Shown here in pieces: positions 10,291-21,900 of a DNA stretch of 64,000 bases (within the stretch, counting starts at the first letter, position 1; every line of letters starts with the position of its first letter). The DNA is from Spisula solida (lineage: Eukaryota > Mollusca > Bivalvia > Venerida > Mactridae). The stretch is from NCBI GenBank assembly GCA_947247005.1, contig OX365944.1:22233501-22297500 (forward strand), in the 5' to 3' direction. Both the position numbers and the translations under genes were made by a program. The notes beneath the pieces were generated by a model, which saw nothing but the letters and a program-made list of their open reading frames with translations, ran no database searches and had not been told where the DNA came from.

Positions 10291-10734
10291 AATACTAAAA
10301 TATTTAAAACAGTGTACTTTAAAACACAAATGGGGGTAACTCATTAAAAAGTAAAACTAGGAAACAATATCCTGTGCAGTTAATTATAACATCAAACAGT
10401 TCCTGAATTTGGTTAATAACCTGTGAAGTCGTCACCAAGACTTATTGGGTAAGAGTTGTAAGAACTTTGTTGAACAATCGATGTTTGAAAAGGCTGAAAT
10501 TACTTGGAAGTGCCAGGTAATGTACCCGGTAATGGTTTAACATGAATTTACTGTTGCAATACATTCTGGAATTATTAATATTTTAATAGTTTTGAAACAA
10601 TTCATAGAACAGTAAAATACACTTTGGTTTTAAAACAATTTCTAGAACAGTAAAACGCACTTTGGTTTTTTTCTAAAACAAAAATATGAACAATTTGTAA
10701 TGGAATCCTCAGAGAAAATTGTGTCAAATGGCTT
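10291..10734. other. Intergenic stretch, no gene seen
   Basis: A short local duplication (aacaatt-tctagaacagtaaaa) lies near 10590-10660. Nothing else is recognisable. Confidence 0.45.
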
Positions 10735-11110
10735 TTAACTATTCTTGGGCATGAGTGGTTTAGGCATCTTTTTTCTTGCTTTGTTTCGTTCGACTGAGAC
10801 AGTCGTATTACGTGGCCATCCGGGTTTGATACCTGCCAAATTGGCCAATGACCTCACGAGACAGAAATTGTGCTGCCCGAGTAAATAGCTCTTTACGATA
10901 AGACTCCTTGGTTCTTTAATGTGCCAAGTGTATAGCACAAAAACACGCGAAACTACCTCTGGGTTTCCAACCAGTTCACATCTAGTTGGGTAGGAAATAC
11001 TGAAAAGGCGTTTCTGAAATATCTAGTGCCCCAGTCTAGATTCGAACCAGGGATCTCAGAATTGGTAGTCGAGAGCGCTGATCACTTGGCCATTGTTCCA
11101 ACCATAAAGC
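10735..11110 (-). mobile_element. tRNA-derived SINE, minus strand
   Basis: Read on the minus strand, the head is ggccaagtgatcagcgctc followed by a good B box in ctggttcgaatctaga. The body contains 'gtgctatacacttggcacat', the core shared with the + strand SINE at 2966-3380, and ends near 10735. The tRNA-like head merges into the tandem array at 11071-11270. Confidence 0.7.
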
Positions 11111-11270
11111 GAAAGCGCTGATCACTTGGCCATTGTTCCAACCATAAAGCGAGAGCGCTGATCACTTGTCCATTGTTCCACCCATAAAGCGAAAGCGCTG
11201 TTCACTTGTCCATTGTTCCACCCATAAAGCGAGAGCGCTGATCACTTGGCCATTGTTCCACCCATAAAGG
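11071..11270. repeat. 40 bp tandem array, 5 units, derived from a SINE head
   Basis: The units start at 11071, 11111, 11151, 11191 and 11231. Each reads ga(a/g)agcgctgatcacttg and continues to ccattgttcca and cataaagc. The gaa/gag variants alternate, suggesting an 80 bp higher-order unit. Confidence 0.85.
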
Positions 11271-11565
11271 CATCAGATCATAGGGGTCGGGGCATTTGAC
11301 CTTGGGGGGAAGGTTAAAGGTTCACTTTCGGGTTAAAGTCCATTCTGACGTGATCAGTTAATGAGCTGCCAGCTAGTTCGATGGTTACCATGCTAAAACA
11401 TGCTGCAGGTGTCAGGCATAAAATGGTAGGAGTCTTAAAGTAGTTTGTGTATGATAAACCGTGTGTGGCGGGTCCTTTAAAAATGTAAAGTACTACCATA
11501 AATAACCACTATAACCCTGCCCTGTAAATATACATATTACTGAAGTGTAAATTAGCCGTTCCTGT

Positions 11566-11700
11566 GCCTCCGTAACCCAATGGTTAGCGCGCTTGCCGTC
11601 TAATCTGGCGACCCGGGTTCAATACGGGTGGATGCACTCATATGTCTGCCGTATTTCAGCAGAAAGCTGACTGACAAATAAAGGCTATGCTCGGCATTTA
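11566..11700 (+). mobile_element. tRNA-like SINE head and short body
   Basis: The A box (ccgtaacccaatggttagcg) and a B box (cgggttcaatacggg) are spaced as in a tRNA. The acceptor stem has mismatches and the anticodon arm does not fold properly. A SINE or tRNA pseudogene is therefore preferred over a functional tRNA. Confidence 0.55.
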
Positions 11701-12489
11701 AAAATAGTAGCAATTTGACATAAAACATGTACATTTACATGCGTATATTTATATTATACATGCACATAGCTTTTACTTCCATAATTCACATCTGTACGGT
11801 GTAATATATATTTATTATTCTCAATACTTATTTGATGGATATGCCCTATAAAATATCTCATATAACTGTCTAATTCCGCGGTAAACCCATGTGTGCTGAA
11901 CCTCCATCTATTGTGAAAATGTAAAAAATGTATAAAAAATCTACTCACATAAAATCAAATGGAACGTATCCATGACACCCATTATTGTACAAAATGTAAC
12001 ATTTAATACGAAATGCTCTTAAAAAATGAAATATCGCAAAATGTTACTTTTAATCTATTCAGTTTATTACCCTTATGTTCACATGTTAATATGAAAATAT
12101 CATTGAAACTTTTAAATACTGTAAATCATTTAAATCCTCGAGTGGTTAAAATGTGTCAAATTCATTGATGTTTTCGACAACTAAATAAAATCCACACACT
12201 TAAATTACCTCCTCATTAACGTACCAAAAATACTTCCATTTTGTTAATCTACCAAATTAACAATTTACCATAATCCATTCAATTGAATACATCTCAAAAA
12301 CATGTATCAATAAATACGAACATACAGTTATTAAACACTCAATAAAATTTAATTTTCACAAATCATAGAAAACCCTTGTGTAGTCACTAGAGGTCACACT
12401 TTTGGCCTAATCTTTGTGAAACTTGGTTACAATGATCATCTCAGCAAAATGTTGGACATGTTCGATATTGGGTCAGTTTAAGAGAATAA
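11701..12489. other. AT-rich stretch, no gene seen
   Basis: No splice-bounded coding frame or repeat ends are recognised. Confidence 0.5.
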
Positions 12490-12790
12490 TGCTAGGGTCA
12501 CAAAGCTCGTACGATATCCGTACGAATTTATCAACTCGTACGAGTTCATAATTTTTGAAATCCTAACGGTTTTTTAATGTTCGTAGCGTCTGGTCACAAC
12601 TCGTACGGACCACGAACGATCTATAGAGATGCACTGGAAAGATATCCGTACGATGCTCGTACGAGTTAAGAAAATCCGTACGATGCTCTTACGAGTCTTC
12701 GGTGTCCGTACGGGCTCCGTATGGACGCCGTGCGAGTTTACCAAAATCAACTCGTACGGAGCTCGTAAGGACCTTAGCATAACACTAATT
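12490..12790. repeat. CGTACG-palindrome cluster, possibly a DNA transposon
   Basis: Many copies of cgtacga, ctcgtacgag and tccgtacg lie within 300 bp of otherwise AT-rich DNA. The outer ends atgctagggtc and, reverse complemented, atgctaaggtc form a short inverted repeat, so the whole block may be one element. Confidence 0.5.
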
Positions 12791-13384
12791 CATTTTTTTG
12801 TGAATAATGCATGTACGTGTATAGTTATTCTCATATATCAGTATGCGAAATTCCGCTTGAATTAGCAATATAAATTATGCAAATATTATTAGCAACATTT
12901 ATACCCTTGCCAATTAGGAGTTTTGTTGATTGCGTGGTTAATCATTGAAAAATGATATACTATTTCATTGTGAGTGTGTTTTTTTACTTTTTCATTTCAT
13001 CATAAGATGTGGAACGGTGTTGAACGGCAGACGTCTGGTCCAAAGGCTTTACACTTATCCCTGGTTGAACATTTGACTGGTTGCATTTTATATATAACTT
13101 GAAAAGAACGTGTTTACAAAAACCTATGTAACATAAATAAGTGTAACTTTAAACAAAGGTATTCATCTTACTTACACCAATAAATACCAATTAACGATCT
13201 TACTAAAAGCTAGTGAGTGCGAAATTTAATTATTCACGAGGAACATTTTACTGTAATTTTATGTTGCCATGTGATTGTATTTTTGCACGTGACACGCGTG
13301 CGTTCCATGTATATTCGCGTCAATGCAAAACCAAAAAAACACAGGGTTGAAATGAAGTGGACATACGAACGTATAGTCAGTTTT
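12791..13384. other. AT-rich stretch, no gene seen
   Basis: No recognisable exon or repeat boundary. Confidence 0.5.
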
Positions 13385-13572
13385 TTTCAGGTATGTCACT
13401 TGTATACAAACATTGCAATATCATAGCATTGTATTTTTATTCTTTTAAACATTGTAATAGGAGAAAAAAGCAGTAAAAACCAAAACCTCATAGTTAGTAT
13501 CAAAAATAAATACGACACTTAGAGAAATTGCAATGTTAATGTACATAATTTCATGTAAACAAAGGTGCTGGG
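13385..13572. mobile_element. Truncated TATA-ended MITE (family T)
   Basis: The block 'gtcacttgtatacaaacatt' followed by gcaatatcatagcattgta, and the later 'gaaattgcaatgtt', match the interior of the elements at 7612-8105. The right terminal repeat is missing or degraded. Confidence 0.6.
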
Positions 13573-14820
13573 CTAAAATTTTTGTATATCGTGATTTTCT
13601 AACCTAAACAAGTATTGGTGTAAAAGAAAGCAACTGACATGAAAGATTTGGTCAAATAAGCAATTTTAACCACTCTTGCTATCGCCCACTGAGTATTTTT
13701 TCTTGAAAACCCCCCGCTAAGTTTCATTCCAACATTACATAATTCACACGTGATCGAACTGTAACATCAACAAACTACAGCGTAAACATTAGTGAGGTAT
13801 TTGGTTCGTTTTTCGATTCGTTTTCATCAAATGCGAACATATTTCAGGCAATTAATACCCTATAGTATTTTTGATGTAAAAGTACTAAATAACTATGAAA
13901 TGCCGAAGTTTCTCTAGTTATTTTAGATGTCAGTATGCTTGTTTATGGGATATACCAAAATTACGCAAATATTTGACAATTTTATTTTATTTTTGCAATT
14001 CACCAAATTGTGAGGCAGTCCCTTTAAAGTAACGCAAGTTTTATGTACGAACAATTCGCGGGAAAAAAGCACTTAGTGTCGAATCGGTGTTTTAATCGAG
14101 GCTTCAGTTTCCTTGTTCAAATTGAAAATATAAAGTGAATATTGTCATTAATGCGTATATCCGATCTAATTGATAAAATATTGATAAATTATATAAAAAT
14201 CATGTGATGTAAAATAGCAATTATAATAATATCACTTAAAATCTCATATCTCTGTCACCCGTCGCTGCCTTAATGTCGTATACACAAAACAAACACCCAC
14301 CCGACTACCCCATGCAAAACGGACCTGCGGGGTTTTACATCCTCTATATAAAGATAATTAAGTGGTTAAGATAGAGGCATTTGCGAAATTAAAACCCAAA
14401 ACTACCGCTAATCATTTTATGGAAAGAAGATCACAGAATATTATAAATGTTGTAAATTTTCAATAAAGGTTTGCTGCAAATTTGAGGATATATTTTATCG
14501 TCTTCAATAGAAAGATCAAAGGGGCCGACGATCATCAAACAGGTAATATGGTTGGGACGATGATTCTGTAGTTTATATACATTAGCTATGTTTACATACC
14601 TTGAGGTATTTCACTGTATTTCTTTCATCTTTCCTCTCTGTACTTTTTGTTGTTTTTTTCAGTCTCTCTATGTTTTCCCCGTATGTGATTGTTCATTTTG
14701 CATGTGACGTATGTATTTTCACATATCGTTCAATCATGATGTTGCATGAAATCACTTTTAGTCTGTGAGTTAATGCAGTTAGCAGATCGATGAATATGTA
14801 ATATCGTACAACAAGCATAA
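13573..14820. other. Intergenic stretch, no gene seen
   Basis: AT-rich sequence in which no supported feature was found. Confidence 0.45.
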
Positions 14821-15150
14821 CTTTCAGCTTTTTGACAGCTGAAACTTGGACTTTCAGCTATTTGACCGCTGAAACTTGGACTTTAAGCTATTTGACCGCT
14901 GAAACTTGGACTTTCAGCTATTTGACCGCTGAAACTTGGACTTTCAGCTATTTGACCGCCGCAACTTGGACGTTCAGCTTTTTGACAGCTGAAACTTTGA
15001 CGTTCAGCTTTTTGACAGCTGAAACTTGGACGTTCAGCTTTTTGACAGCTGAAACTTGGACTTTCAGCTATTTGACCGCCGAAACTTGGACTTTCAGCTT
15101 TTAGACAGTTGGCACTTGGACTTACGACTTTTTGACAGCTGTCACTTGGA
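14821..15150. repeat. 30 bp tandem array, about 11 units
   Basis: The unit is ctttcagctatttgaccgct followed by gaaacttgga, with variants at ctt/cta and acc/aca. Because 30 is a multiple of three, a repetitive frame (period TAETWTFSYL) stays open, but this is a satellite artefact. The array is joined to a conserved tail at 15151-15310. Confidence 0.9.
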
Positions 15151-15310
15151 CTTTCGGTGGTTCATTTTCTCGTTCAATTGCGCGTTGGGTATTGTGCCGT
15201 GTATTTGTGGTCTGTGTCGATTTTATGTTTTCTGTGCTCGGCTGTTTAAGTGCTGCCTTCCCTGTCCGATTTTTTATTATCTTTTTGATACAATATTTAC
15301 TGAAGTGCTA
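15151..15310 (+). mobile_element. Conserved tail of a minisatellite-bearing mobile element
   Basis: Blocks 'ttttatgttttctgtgctcg' followed by gctgttt and 'gccttccctgtcc' recur beside remnants of the same 30 bp unit at 27180-27400 (+) and 63120-63230 (-). A shared tail next to variable numbers of tandem units is the organisation of bivalve pearl/Helentron-type non-autonomous elements. That class assignment is inference. Confidence 0.55.
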
Positions 15311-15871
15311 TTTTTGTATTTTTATGTATTTTTTTCCAATTGGTTTCGGCTTAAATGATACAACTGAGCTTGTTAAATTCTATTTGCCTTTTTAACAAAG
15401 GCTTTTATTTTAGATAGTAACGTTATCGCCATAAATAACATGTTTGCATTTATAAAACTGAACTAGTTTTATTCTTGGAATTTGCCTTTTAACCAACTCC
15501 TTCTTTTATTAAATAGTATCGCCACAAAAACATATTTATTTTTGTCTTTGATATTACTGAACGAGTTTATTTTTTCAAGGTAAGTTCTCTAGCAACCAAC
15601 TAATTATTTTATTCGATAGTATCGCCGACCATAACACTTTTATACGTTTGTATTTGTCTTTTATAGAACTGCACAAGTTTTATTGGAAATGTGTTTATTT
15701 CAAAACCACCTTGTGAAGAAGCTACTTCTTGTTGAAACCTTACATAATGTCGGGTCGATGCATTACTGCAGTTCCACATGCTGATCACCGCGTGTCTCCA
15801 AAGTAATATTCCGGATAGTTCCAAAATGGGACACAATGTAACAAACGGAAGAAATTTTAAGTTATATTGGC
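15311..15871. other. Intergenic stretch, no gene seen
   Basis: There is a degenerate threefold pattern of 'tagtat/taacg cgcca(t)aa' and 'tttgcctttta' near 15380-15640. No gene is recognised. Confidence 0.4.
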
Positions 15872-16346
15872 CAGGGTTCCCACGGTTAGGGAAAAGTCAG
15901 GGAAAAACAAAAACTTTTTCAAGGTCAGTGAAAAGTCGGGAAATTTTGGAATTAGTCAGGGAATTCTTGAAATTGAGCAAAAGTCGGGGAAAAGTCAGGG
16001 AATGTTTCATTGAAGCTGTCGATAAGTGTCACTTCTTATGAAAAAAATACCCAAGACTGAAAAAATCCTCGCTCGATAAGCTCGCTCGGAATAATTCTAA
16101 GTTGAAATAACTTTATGTCAATCAACAGCCTTAGAAACTGCTACCCTTAAACATTTTGTTCCATATAAAGCAAAATTTTTATTTAATATAGCCTCCTTTT
16201 CTCTGGGTTATTGCCATATTTTGCGCTAACAAAAAGATGCTGTGTCGCCCGATCGCTCTTAAAAGTCAGGGACAATTGCTCTGTGGCCAGGAAAAAATCA
16301 AGGAAAAGTCAGGGAATTCTGTCTTGGAAAATTTGTAGGAACCCTG
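15872..16346. mobile_element. hAT-like non-autonomous element with CAGGGTTCC ends
   Basis: The left end is cagggttccc and the right end reads ggaaccctg, an inverted terminal repeat. The 5 bp ttggc directly abuts both ends. The interior is rich in 'gggaaaagtcagggaa' units, as in the widespread CAGGGTTCC hAT-type repeats. A short frame across these units (FSRSVKSREI) is repeat-derived. Confidence 0.7.
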
Positions 16347-19339
16347 TTGGCGATTTGCAAGGCTAATGAAACATCATATAGATTCTGCTGTTAGTGTGTA
16401 CATCTTTGTTTATTTTCATTCTCCATCGCACTAAAACAAGTATCACGATTTCTTTTATATGAACGTAGGCCTTCAAGAATATTATTTTTATATTAATTTT
16501 TATTTAGATCTACTATTGCCATCGATCGCGCGTCTGCTTGTGTTTTCCCGCTGATTTCTTCATGCATCGAGCGAGCGGGCAATTCATAACGTCGGTTAAT
16601 CAATTACTTCAACAAATAATCTTTATTGACATTGTATTAAAATAAACCTGTATTCAAACAATTTCACAGGCACTGTCCGAAGAAAAGCGATGCAATTCAA
16701 AAAACGTGATAGTTTTGAAATTTGAATGCTTACAAATCACCTGACGTATGTATATGATCTCTACGTCAAAGACCGTTGCACTTTTGTATTATTTTAACAC
16801 AATTGCAGATTCAGTTATTGTCAGTACAAACAGAATTTACATGCGTGTGCATACAAAAGTAATTCGCATACATGCAATGGTATTTTTGTACTATTTAACT
16901 AGGCGTTTACCAAAAAAATACTTGCATACAGCAAATTTATTCTAATGTTGCGATTAAAACATTATCTAATATCTAGTTGTTCTAATTAACATAGATATTT
17001 CAAATAGTAATATAATTATAAACATGTATGATATTTATTTCTAACATCATTATATGTTAAAATTCAAAACCAATCAATAAAAGTATACATGTAAATGCAT
17101 ACGAATGTGATAAAAATATATGATTTACATTTTTAATCGATGCCGAGTTCCAGAAGGAGTATGTTTATAATAATGTCAACGAAAATTTATGTATTACACA
17201 TACAAACATAATTATATTTATTTATTTAAATTTTAAAATGTGTGTGTTTACAACATAAGTCGTTGAAATAAAAAGACAGACCGTTGATCATGAAACGATT
17301 CAATCAAAAATATGTGGTGAATTAAATAACCAAAACTATTTTCAAACATGTAGATACATTTTTGTATATACCCAATCCATGCCCACAGTAATTCGTCACA
17401 TTAAATACAATATTAGATGAGATTTTTTACAATTAGATGGTAGACATATATATTGTATATATGCATTGAAGAACCGTAATTTAAAAACACTTAAAATAAA
17501 CACACTTGACTCGGGGATAATTTAAGAACATTTTGCATGGACTATTATTTATTATATCAAGTAAAATTTCAACAAAGGAAATCAACAGAAATACACAAAA
17601 TAGTTGAATTTGAAACAAGTTTTTTTTAGAAAATTAAATATGCTATGTGTAAATAAAGGATCGTCGGTGAAATGAGTCGACATAAACATGCATGATTGTA
17701 CTATTTGAACCCGTACACTTGTTATTTACATACCGTGTTAATGCGATCGTTTATTTACTAAGTGGTGGAATTTCGCAGATTTTTATTCGTACTTTTCTCA
17801 AACATTTTTTATTACATTACGTGGATTTTTCTCCTAATTATTACTTCTGATTTCATGCCGATGCCAATAATCGGGTATTAGGATCGAGTCTTCTGCTGGA
17901 TAATTCCGTAGTAAATAATATTTAATTGCAACTTCCGTTTGTTTTTGGATTATTTCTTTTATTTTTTGGGTTGTATAATTACAACTTTGTGTATTTTCAC
18001 ATAAATGCTGCATTCTGATTGGATGAAACGGTCATGTGATCTGTCGTTCATATCCCGATGAAGCAGCGTTTATTTAAATTAGACGTGATTTTCCCGACAG
18101 TTCATACACCGATGAACTGCAGAAAATGTGTATTCAATTCTTAAGTAAACAATACTACATGTACAGCTAATGTGTATTTGCCAGACAAGTCAGTTGTATC
18201 GTCCATGATATGTATTTAGAACTTATTCAAACAAAACTGTCCTGGAAATCTGCATTTTAAGGACCTAGAAACACCATTTTCATTTAATGTGGTCTTGAAA
18301 ATACTGAGTTTAATAACAATGTCTGCTATATTTATATGTGCCAATATTGGGTTGCATAAATCGATATTCTTTGTTAAGTTACAATTGCCCATTTACACAG
18401 AATCATAATTATAGTATAAAATAACTAAAACAAACTTTCTCCAGAGAATTCATAAGGCGAACACTTGTGTAAGTCCAAAAACATATTATTATTGCGGTTC
18501 TGGTAGCACCGCCTACCATTTTTGCTTGACGCCACTACCCTAAATTATTCTAAGGTTTTTGCTACTAAACTACTCTAGACCTAATAGGGATCTAGAGTGG
18601 TTAAGTAACAAATATTTATTTATTGTGATCCCCTATATGGGTTATATTATAACAAGGATTTTAAGGTAGTTTGCTGTAAATCACCCCGGTTTATCGATTA
18701 CCTGTACAGAAAACAAATAAAAACAATTGAAATGAACATATTTAATGTTTTCCTACTGTACTGTCCATATTTTTTTCAACATGTTACCAGAACCTTAATA
18801 TTAATTTGTTTTGATCTAAAGCCATGTCAATAAAGTTTATTGGTCTTCATAATGAATATTTTCATAACCGAGCTCTCCAACATTGGAGGTAATAAAAGTA
18901 TTATTATCATAAAAACAATTTAACCATATTCTACATTAAAACTATAAATACAACATTATTTTTTTAACACCAACAAAATATCAGAACTACATTATGTTAT
19001 GTTATACGAAATTAAACATCTAGTGTTTCTTCAAGTAAGTATACTGTTTTACAGACGAAGGAGCAACATAACTCGGCAGAACTAATCATGTGTGAGTATG
19101 AATAATATGCACGTGAACCTAATAACAAAAGGTATTGTTTTTATCGACGAATAGAATATTTCCTGACTTTGAGCAACATCAAGTTGAACAACCACCCACA
19201 AATAAAAACATAAATAAAACATCGAATTCCTGCGATATCGTCCAATATCCGACTTATCCATACCTGATTCTCTTCGTTTATTCCCTTCTAATAGGTTAAA
19301 ACGTGATAAAACGGTTATAAAATACAGAATTATCTTTAC
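16347..19339. other. 3 kb of AT-rich DNA, no gene seen
   Basis: Open frames are short and without family resemblance. A CCAAT-type ATTGG and a CATGTGATC segment near 18015-18040 are isolated. I see no transposon ends I can pair. Confidence 0.45.
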
Positions 19340-19375
19340 CCGATCTTCTATCCTTTCAATCAAATAATCCAACAT
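19340..19375 (-). CDS. Speculative short first coding exon, minus strand
   Basis: On the minus strand an ATG at 19375 opens 12 codons (MLDYLIERIEDR) and meets a donor-like cgg|gtaaag. About 85-115 bp upstream on that strand lie an ETS/GABP-type ccggaagtg (19459-19467) and a YY1-like cgccattttg (19479-19488), motifs typical of TATA-less promoters. No following exon was identified and the protein is not recognised. An upstream ATG in aagATGGACG gives only 10 codons before a stop. Treat as a lead, not a gene. Confidence 0.2.
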
Positions 19376-19454
19376 TTATATCGTCCATCTTGCAGTTGGA
19401 GGCAGACGGCGGCATTAAAATTATCCCTTGTCAACTCTTGCAAGGATTTCTTTC

Positions 19455-19495
19455 TTCACCGGAAGTGCAATATCTGGACGCCATTTTGTAAGGCG
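19455..19495 (-). promoter_or_regulatory. Candidate TATA-less promoter motifs (ETS and YY1-like)
   Basis: ccggaagtg at 19459-19467 and cgccattttg at 19479-19488 lie 12 bp apart in a locally GC-richer patch. Both orientations are possible. Confidence 0.3.
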
Positions 19496-19499
19496 TTCC

Positions 19500-20535
19500 T
19501 TGGCGTCCTTTGAAGTACATGAAATAAAACAGAAATACGAGTGTTTTTCAATTTATAAGTTGCACAGTACTGTTACAAGTAATCATTTCTGAGCGAGAAG
19601 AGCTCGTTTGATGAAGAGTTCAAAAGGGTTTAACATCAAAGAGGCTATGATACGAATTGCGGGAAAAAGGTTCATGATTACATTGTAAATACCACAGTTG
19701 TCCTTGGTGAATGCAGTTTAGAACTGAATGGCTTTGACAGTACTAATGTACATGTATTATAATCGTGTTCGATGTAATACAGCTTGGCGTAATGCTCTTT
19801 ATTGTTCTATTACATCCATACATGATATAGATATTTCATTCGAAATGATATATTTCATGGCATCGTCATGATAGTTGTTCTCTTTTGATTCAATTACAAT
19901 GTATAATTATATAATACACGTACACTTAGAGAAATCACTAGTACAGTACTCCTTCTAGAGACCTTACGACAAGCGGAGAAAGCCACGCCTTAATGTTTGA
20001 GCGGAGATAGCCACGCCTTTTAAAATGTTTGTCGGACGGAAGTTTACAAGTGAACACATTGGGGATTATGCAAACATGTGCAACATTTTCAATGATTTAT
20101 CACTAAACTGCGATCCTTTCATTTGAACATATTCAATGTTTTACCCCTAAAAGTCGATCTTTTTTTGTCAACTGAACCAGGATCCGACGGATGACAGACT
20201 AGCACTCAAGCAATCACGCTAGCCAGAATATGATGAAATAATAATTATATTATTTAGCTATAGCTATGTTAACCTACCATTCGTTTATTGCGTTGGACTC
20301 TCAAGAATTCAAGAAGTAATTGCACTCATTCATTTAAAAATTAATACCCACTCCTTCACTAACCATTGCAATTAGCCCCGCCTCTTCAGTTAACATCAAT
20401 GAAAATTGCCATAACTACTAGAATGGTACAATTTATTACGGACATTATTGCGAAGTCCGATACGACTGTATGTTCTTACAGTGGTTGCATCCCTTGCAGT
20501 TGCAGCAATGTACATAAACTATTTTTGCAACATTT
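19500..20535. other. Intergenic stretch, no gene seen
   Basis: A short imperfect direct repeat (gcggaga-agccacgcctt) occurs at about 19975-20020. Nothing else is supported. Confidence 0.45.
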
Positions 20536-20758
20536 GAACCATAGGCACATGCTTTCAAATTATCTGAGTTTACCCTATATAGAGAGAAGGTTGTGCAACG
20601 GATATGACGTCACAGTAACTGGTATCCGTGTTTGCTGTGACAACTGTAGACAAACTGGGTACCAGTTTTCGTAACGTCATATCCGTTGCGGCTAAACATG
20701 GCCGCTGCACAACCTTCTCTATGTATAGTGTACACTCATATCAATGTGCCTATGATTC
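20536..20758. mobile_element. Long imperfect hairpin element
   Basis: The left arm ccataggcacatg, then gagaaggttgtgcaacgg and atatgacgtcacag, is answered on the right by the inverse order ctgggtaccag, gtcatatccgttgcgg, cacaaccttctct and gtgcctatg. The roughly 100 bp arms fold over a short loop. No coding capacity is credible. Confidence 0.65.
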
Positions 20759-20816
20759 AAGAGAATGTACTACTAAAGTACACGATATGTGACCTGTTTA
20801 GTATATACAGGCCTTA

Positions 20817-21047
20817 CAGGGTGTTAAAAAGTTCGTTCTCAATGTTTTAGTTTCAATATTTTATTTTTCTGACCTCAGAAGAATGTAAAATTTTCAGATT
20901 GAAATCCAGAGGATACTACCATTGTTCTTATTCCTTTGTCATTAAATGAAGCTATTAGAGTAAGAAAATAGCATTGTCTACTTTGTTCATAGCTCAAATA
21001 AAACAATACGAATTTAAATTTTGAGAACGAACTTTTTTAACACCCTG
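20817..21047. mobile_element. Tc1/mariner-type MITE with TA target duplication
   Basis: The ends are cagggtgttaaaaagttcgt on the left and, reverse complemented, cagggtgttaaaaaagttcg on the right. A TA dinucleotide flanks each side (20815-20816 and 21048-21049). The 231 bp element is non-coding. The TA duplication and inverted ends support Tc1/mariner mobilisation. Confidence 0.8.
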
Positions 21048-21559
21048 TACATGTACTATAATTATGTCTATCTTGGATGTAATCTCCAGGGGTAATGGTA
21101 CATTAGTAGTATTGTTTATTATATTAGTAATTCAGTTTCCGTCATTCGCCTGTGCTCTTGATGCAAAGTACCGTTGATATACGAGTATAGACAACTCGGG
21201 GGACATCCACTTGAATGCAAGAAGCCAAGAACAAAAGCAATAACGATATAAATACACTTCTAAAATAAGTTAAATATTTAAAACACAATAAAGCCAACAC
21301 TATTTAATATTCTTCTTAAAGCAGTTCCATTATTTTCGACATGAAACGTCGATAAAACAATTACACTAGTCCACGTGGTGATTGGTCATGTAATAAAACA
21401 CATTCTTTGTCTTTGGTGTTCGTTAACTAACCGAAACTAACGGAACATGCATGCTTTGTTTATGATTTACTGAACAATATATGCTGAAGTACACGTGTAT
21501 ATGAAGTACACGTGTATATGAAGTATCTGTAGTAGCTACATGTATCAAAGACATCTATC
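21048..21559. other. Intergenic stretch, no gene seen
   Basis: A short duplication tgaagtacacgtgtata lies at about 21484-21520. Otherwise it is featureless. Confidence 0.45.
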
Positions 21560-21900
21560 AATATCTTTAATAACAGCAAAAACAGCAACAGCGAAAACAG
21601 CAATGACAACAATAACAGTTATAACAGCAACAACAATTACAGAATGAACAACAGCAACAGCAGTAACAACAGCATAAATAACAAAAAAATCTTTAATAAC
21701 AGGAACAACATCAACAGCAACAACAGCAACGCCAACAATAACAGTTATAATAGCAATAACAATAACAGAACTAACAACAGCAACATCGGTAACAACAACA
21801 ACAATAGAAGTAACAACATCATAAATAACAACAACAACAACCACACCACCATCAACAACAACAACAACAACAGCAACAGAAACAACAACAGTTACAGACA
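21560..21900. repeat. CAA/CAG-type trinucleotide microsatellite
   Basis: The tract is dominated by aac/aca with interspersed agc and occasional 'ataacagttata' breaks. Frames read as poly-Asn/Ser (+) or poly-Val (-), which is a low-complexity artefact. Confidence 0.85.

Noticed and set aside
11566..11640. Functional tRNA gene
   Set aside because: A and B boxes are present but the anticodon arm does not fold correctly and the acceptor stem has mismatches; a SINE head is more likely.
14832..15104. Repetitive TAETWTFSYL protein
   Set aside because: The period of the 30 bp satellite is a multiple of three, so an open frame is expected by chance.
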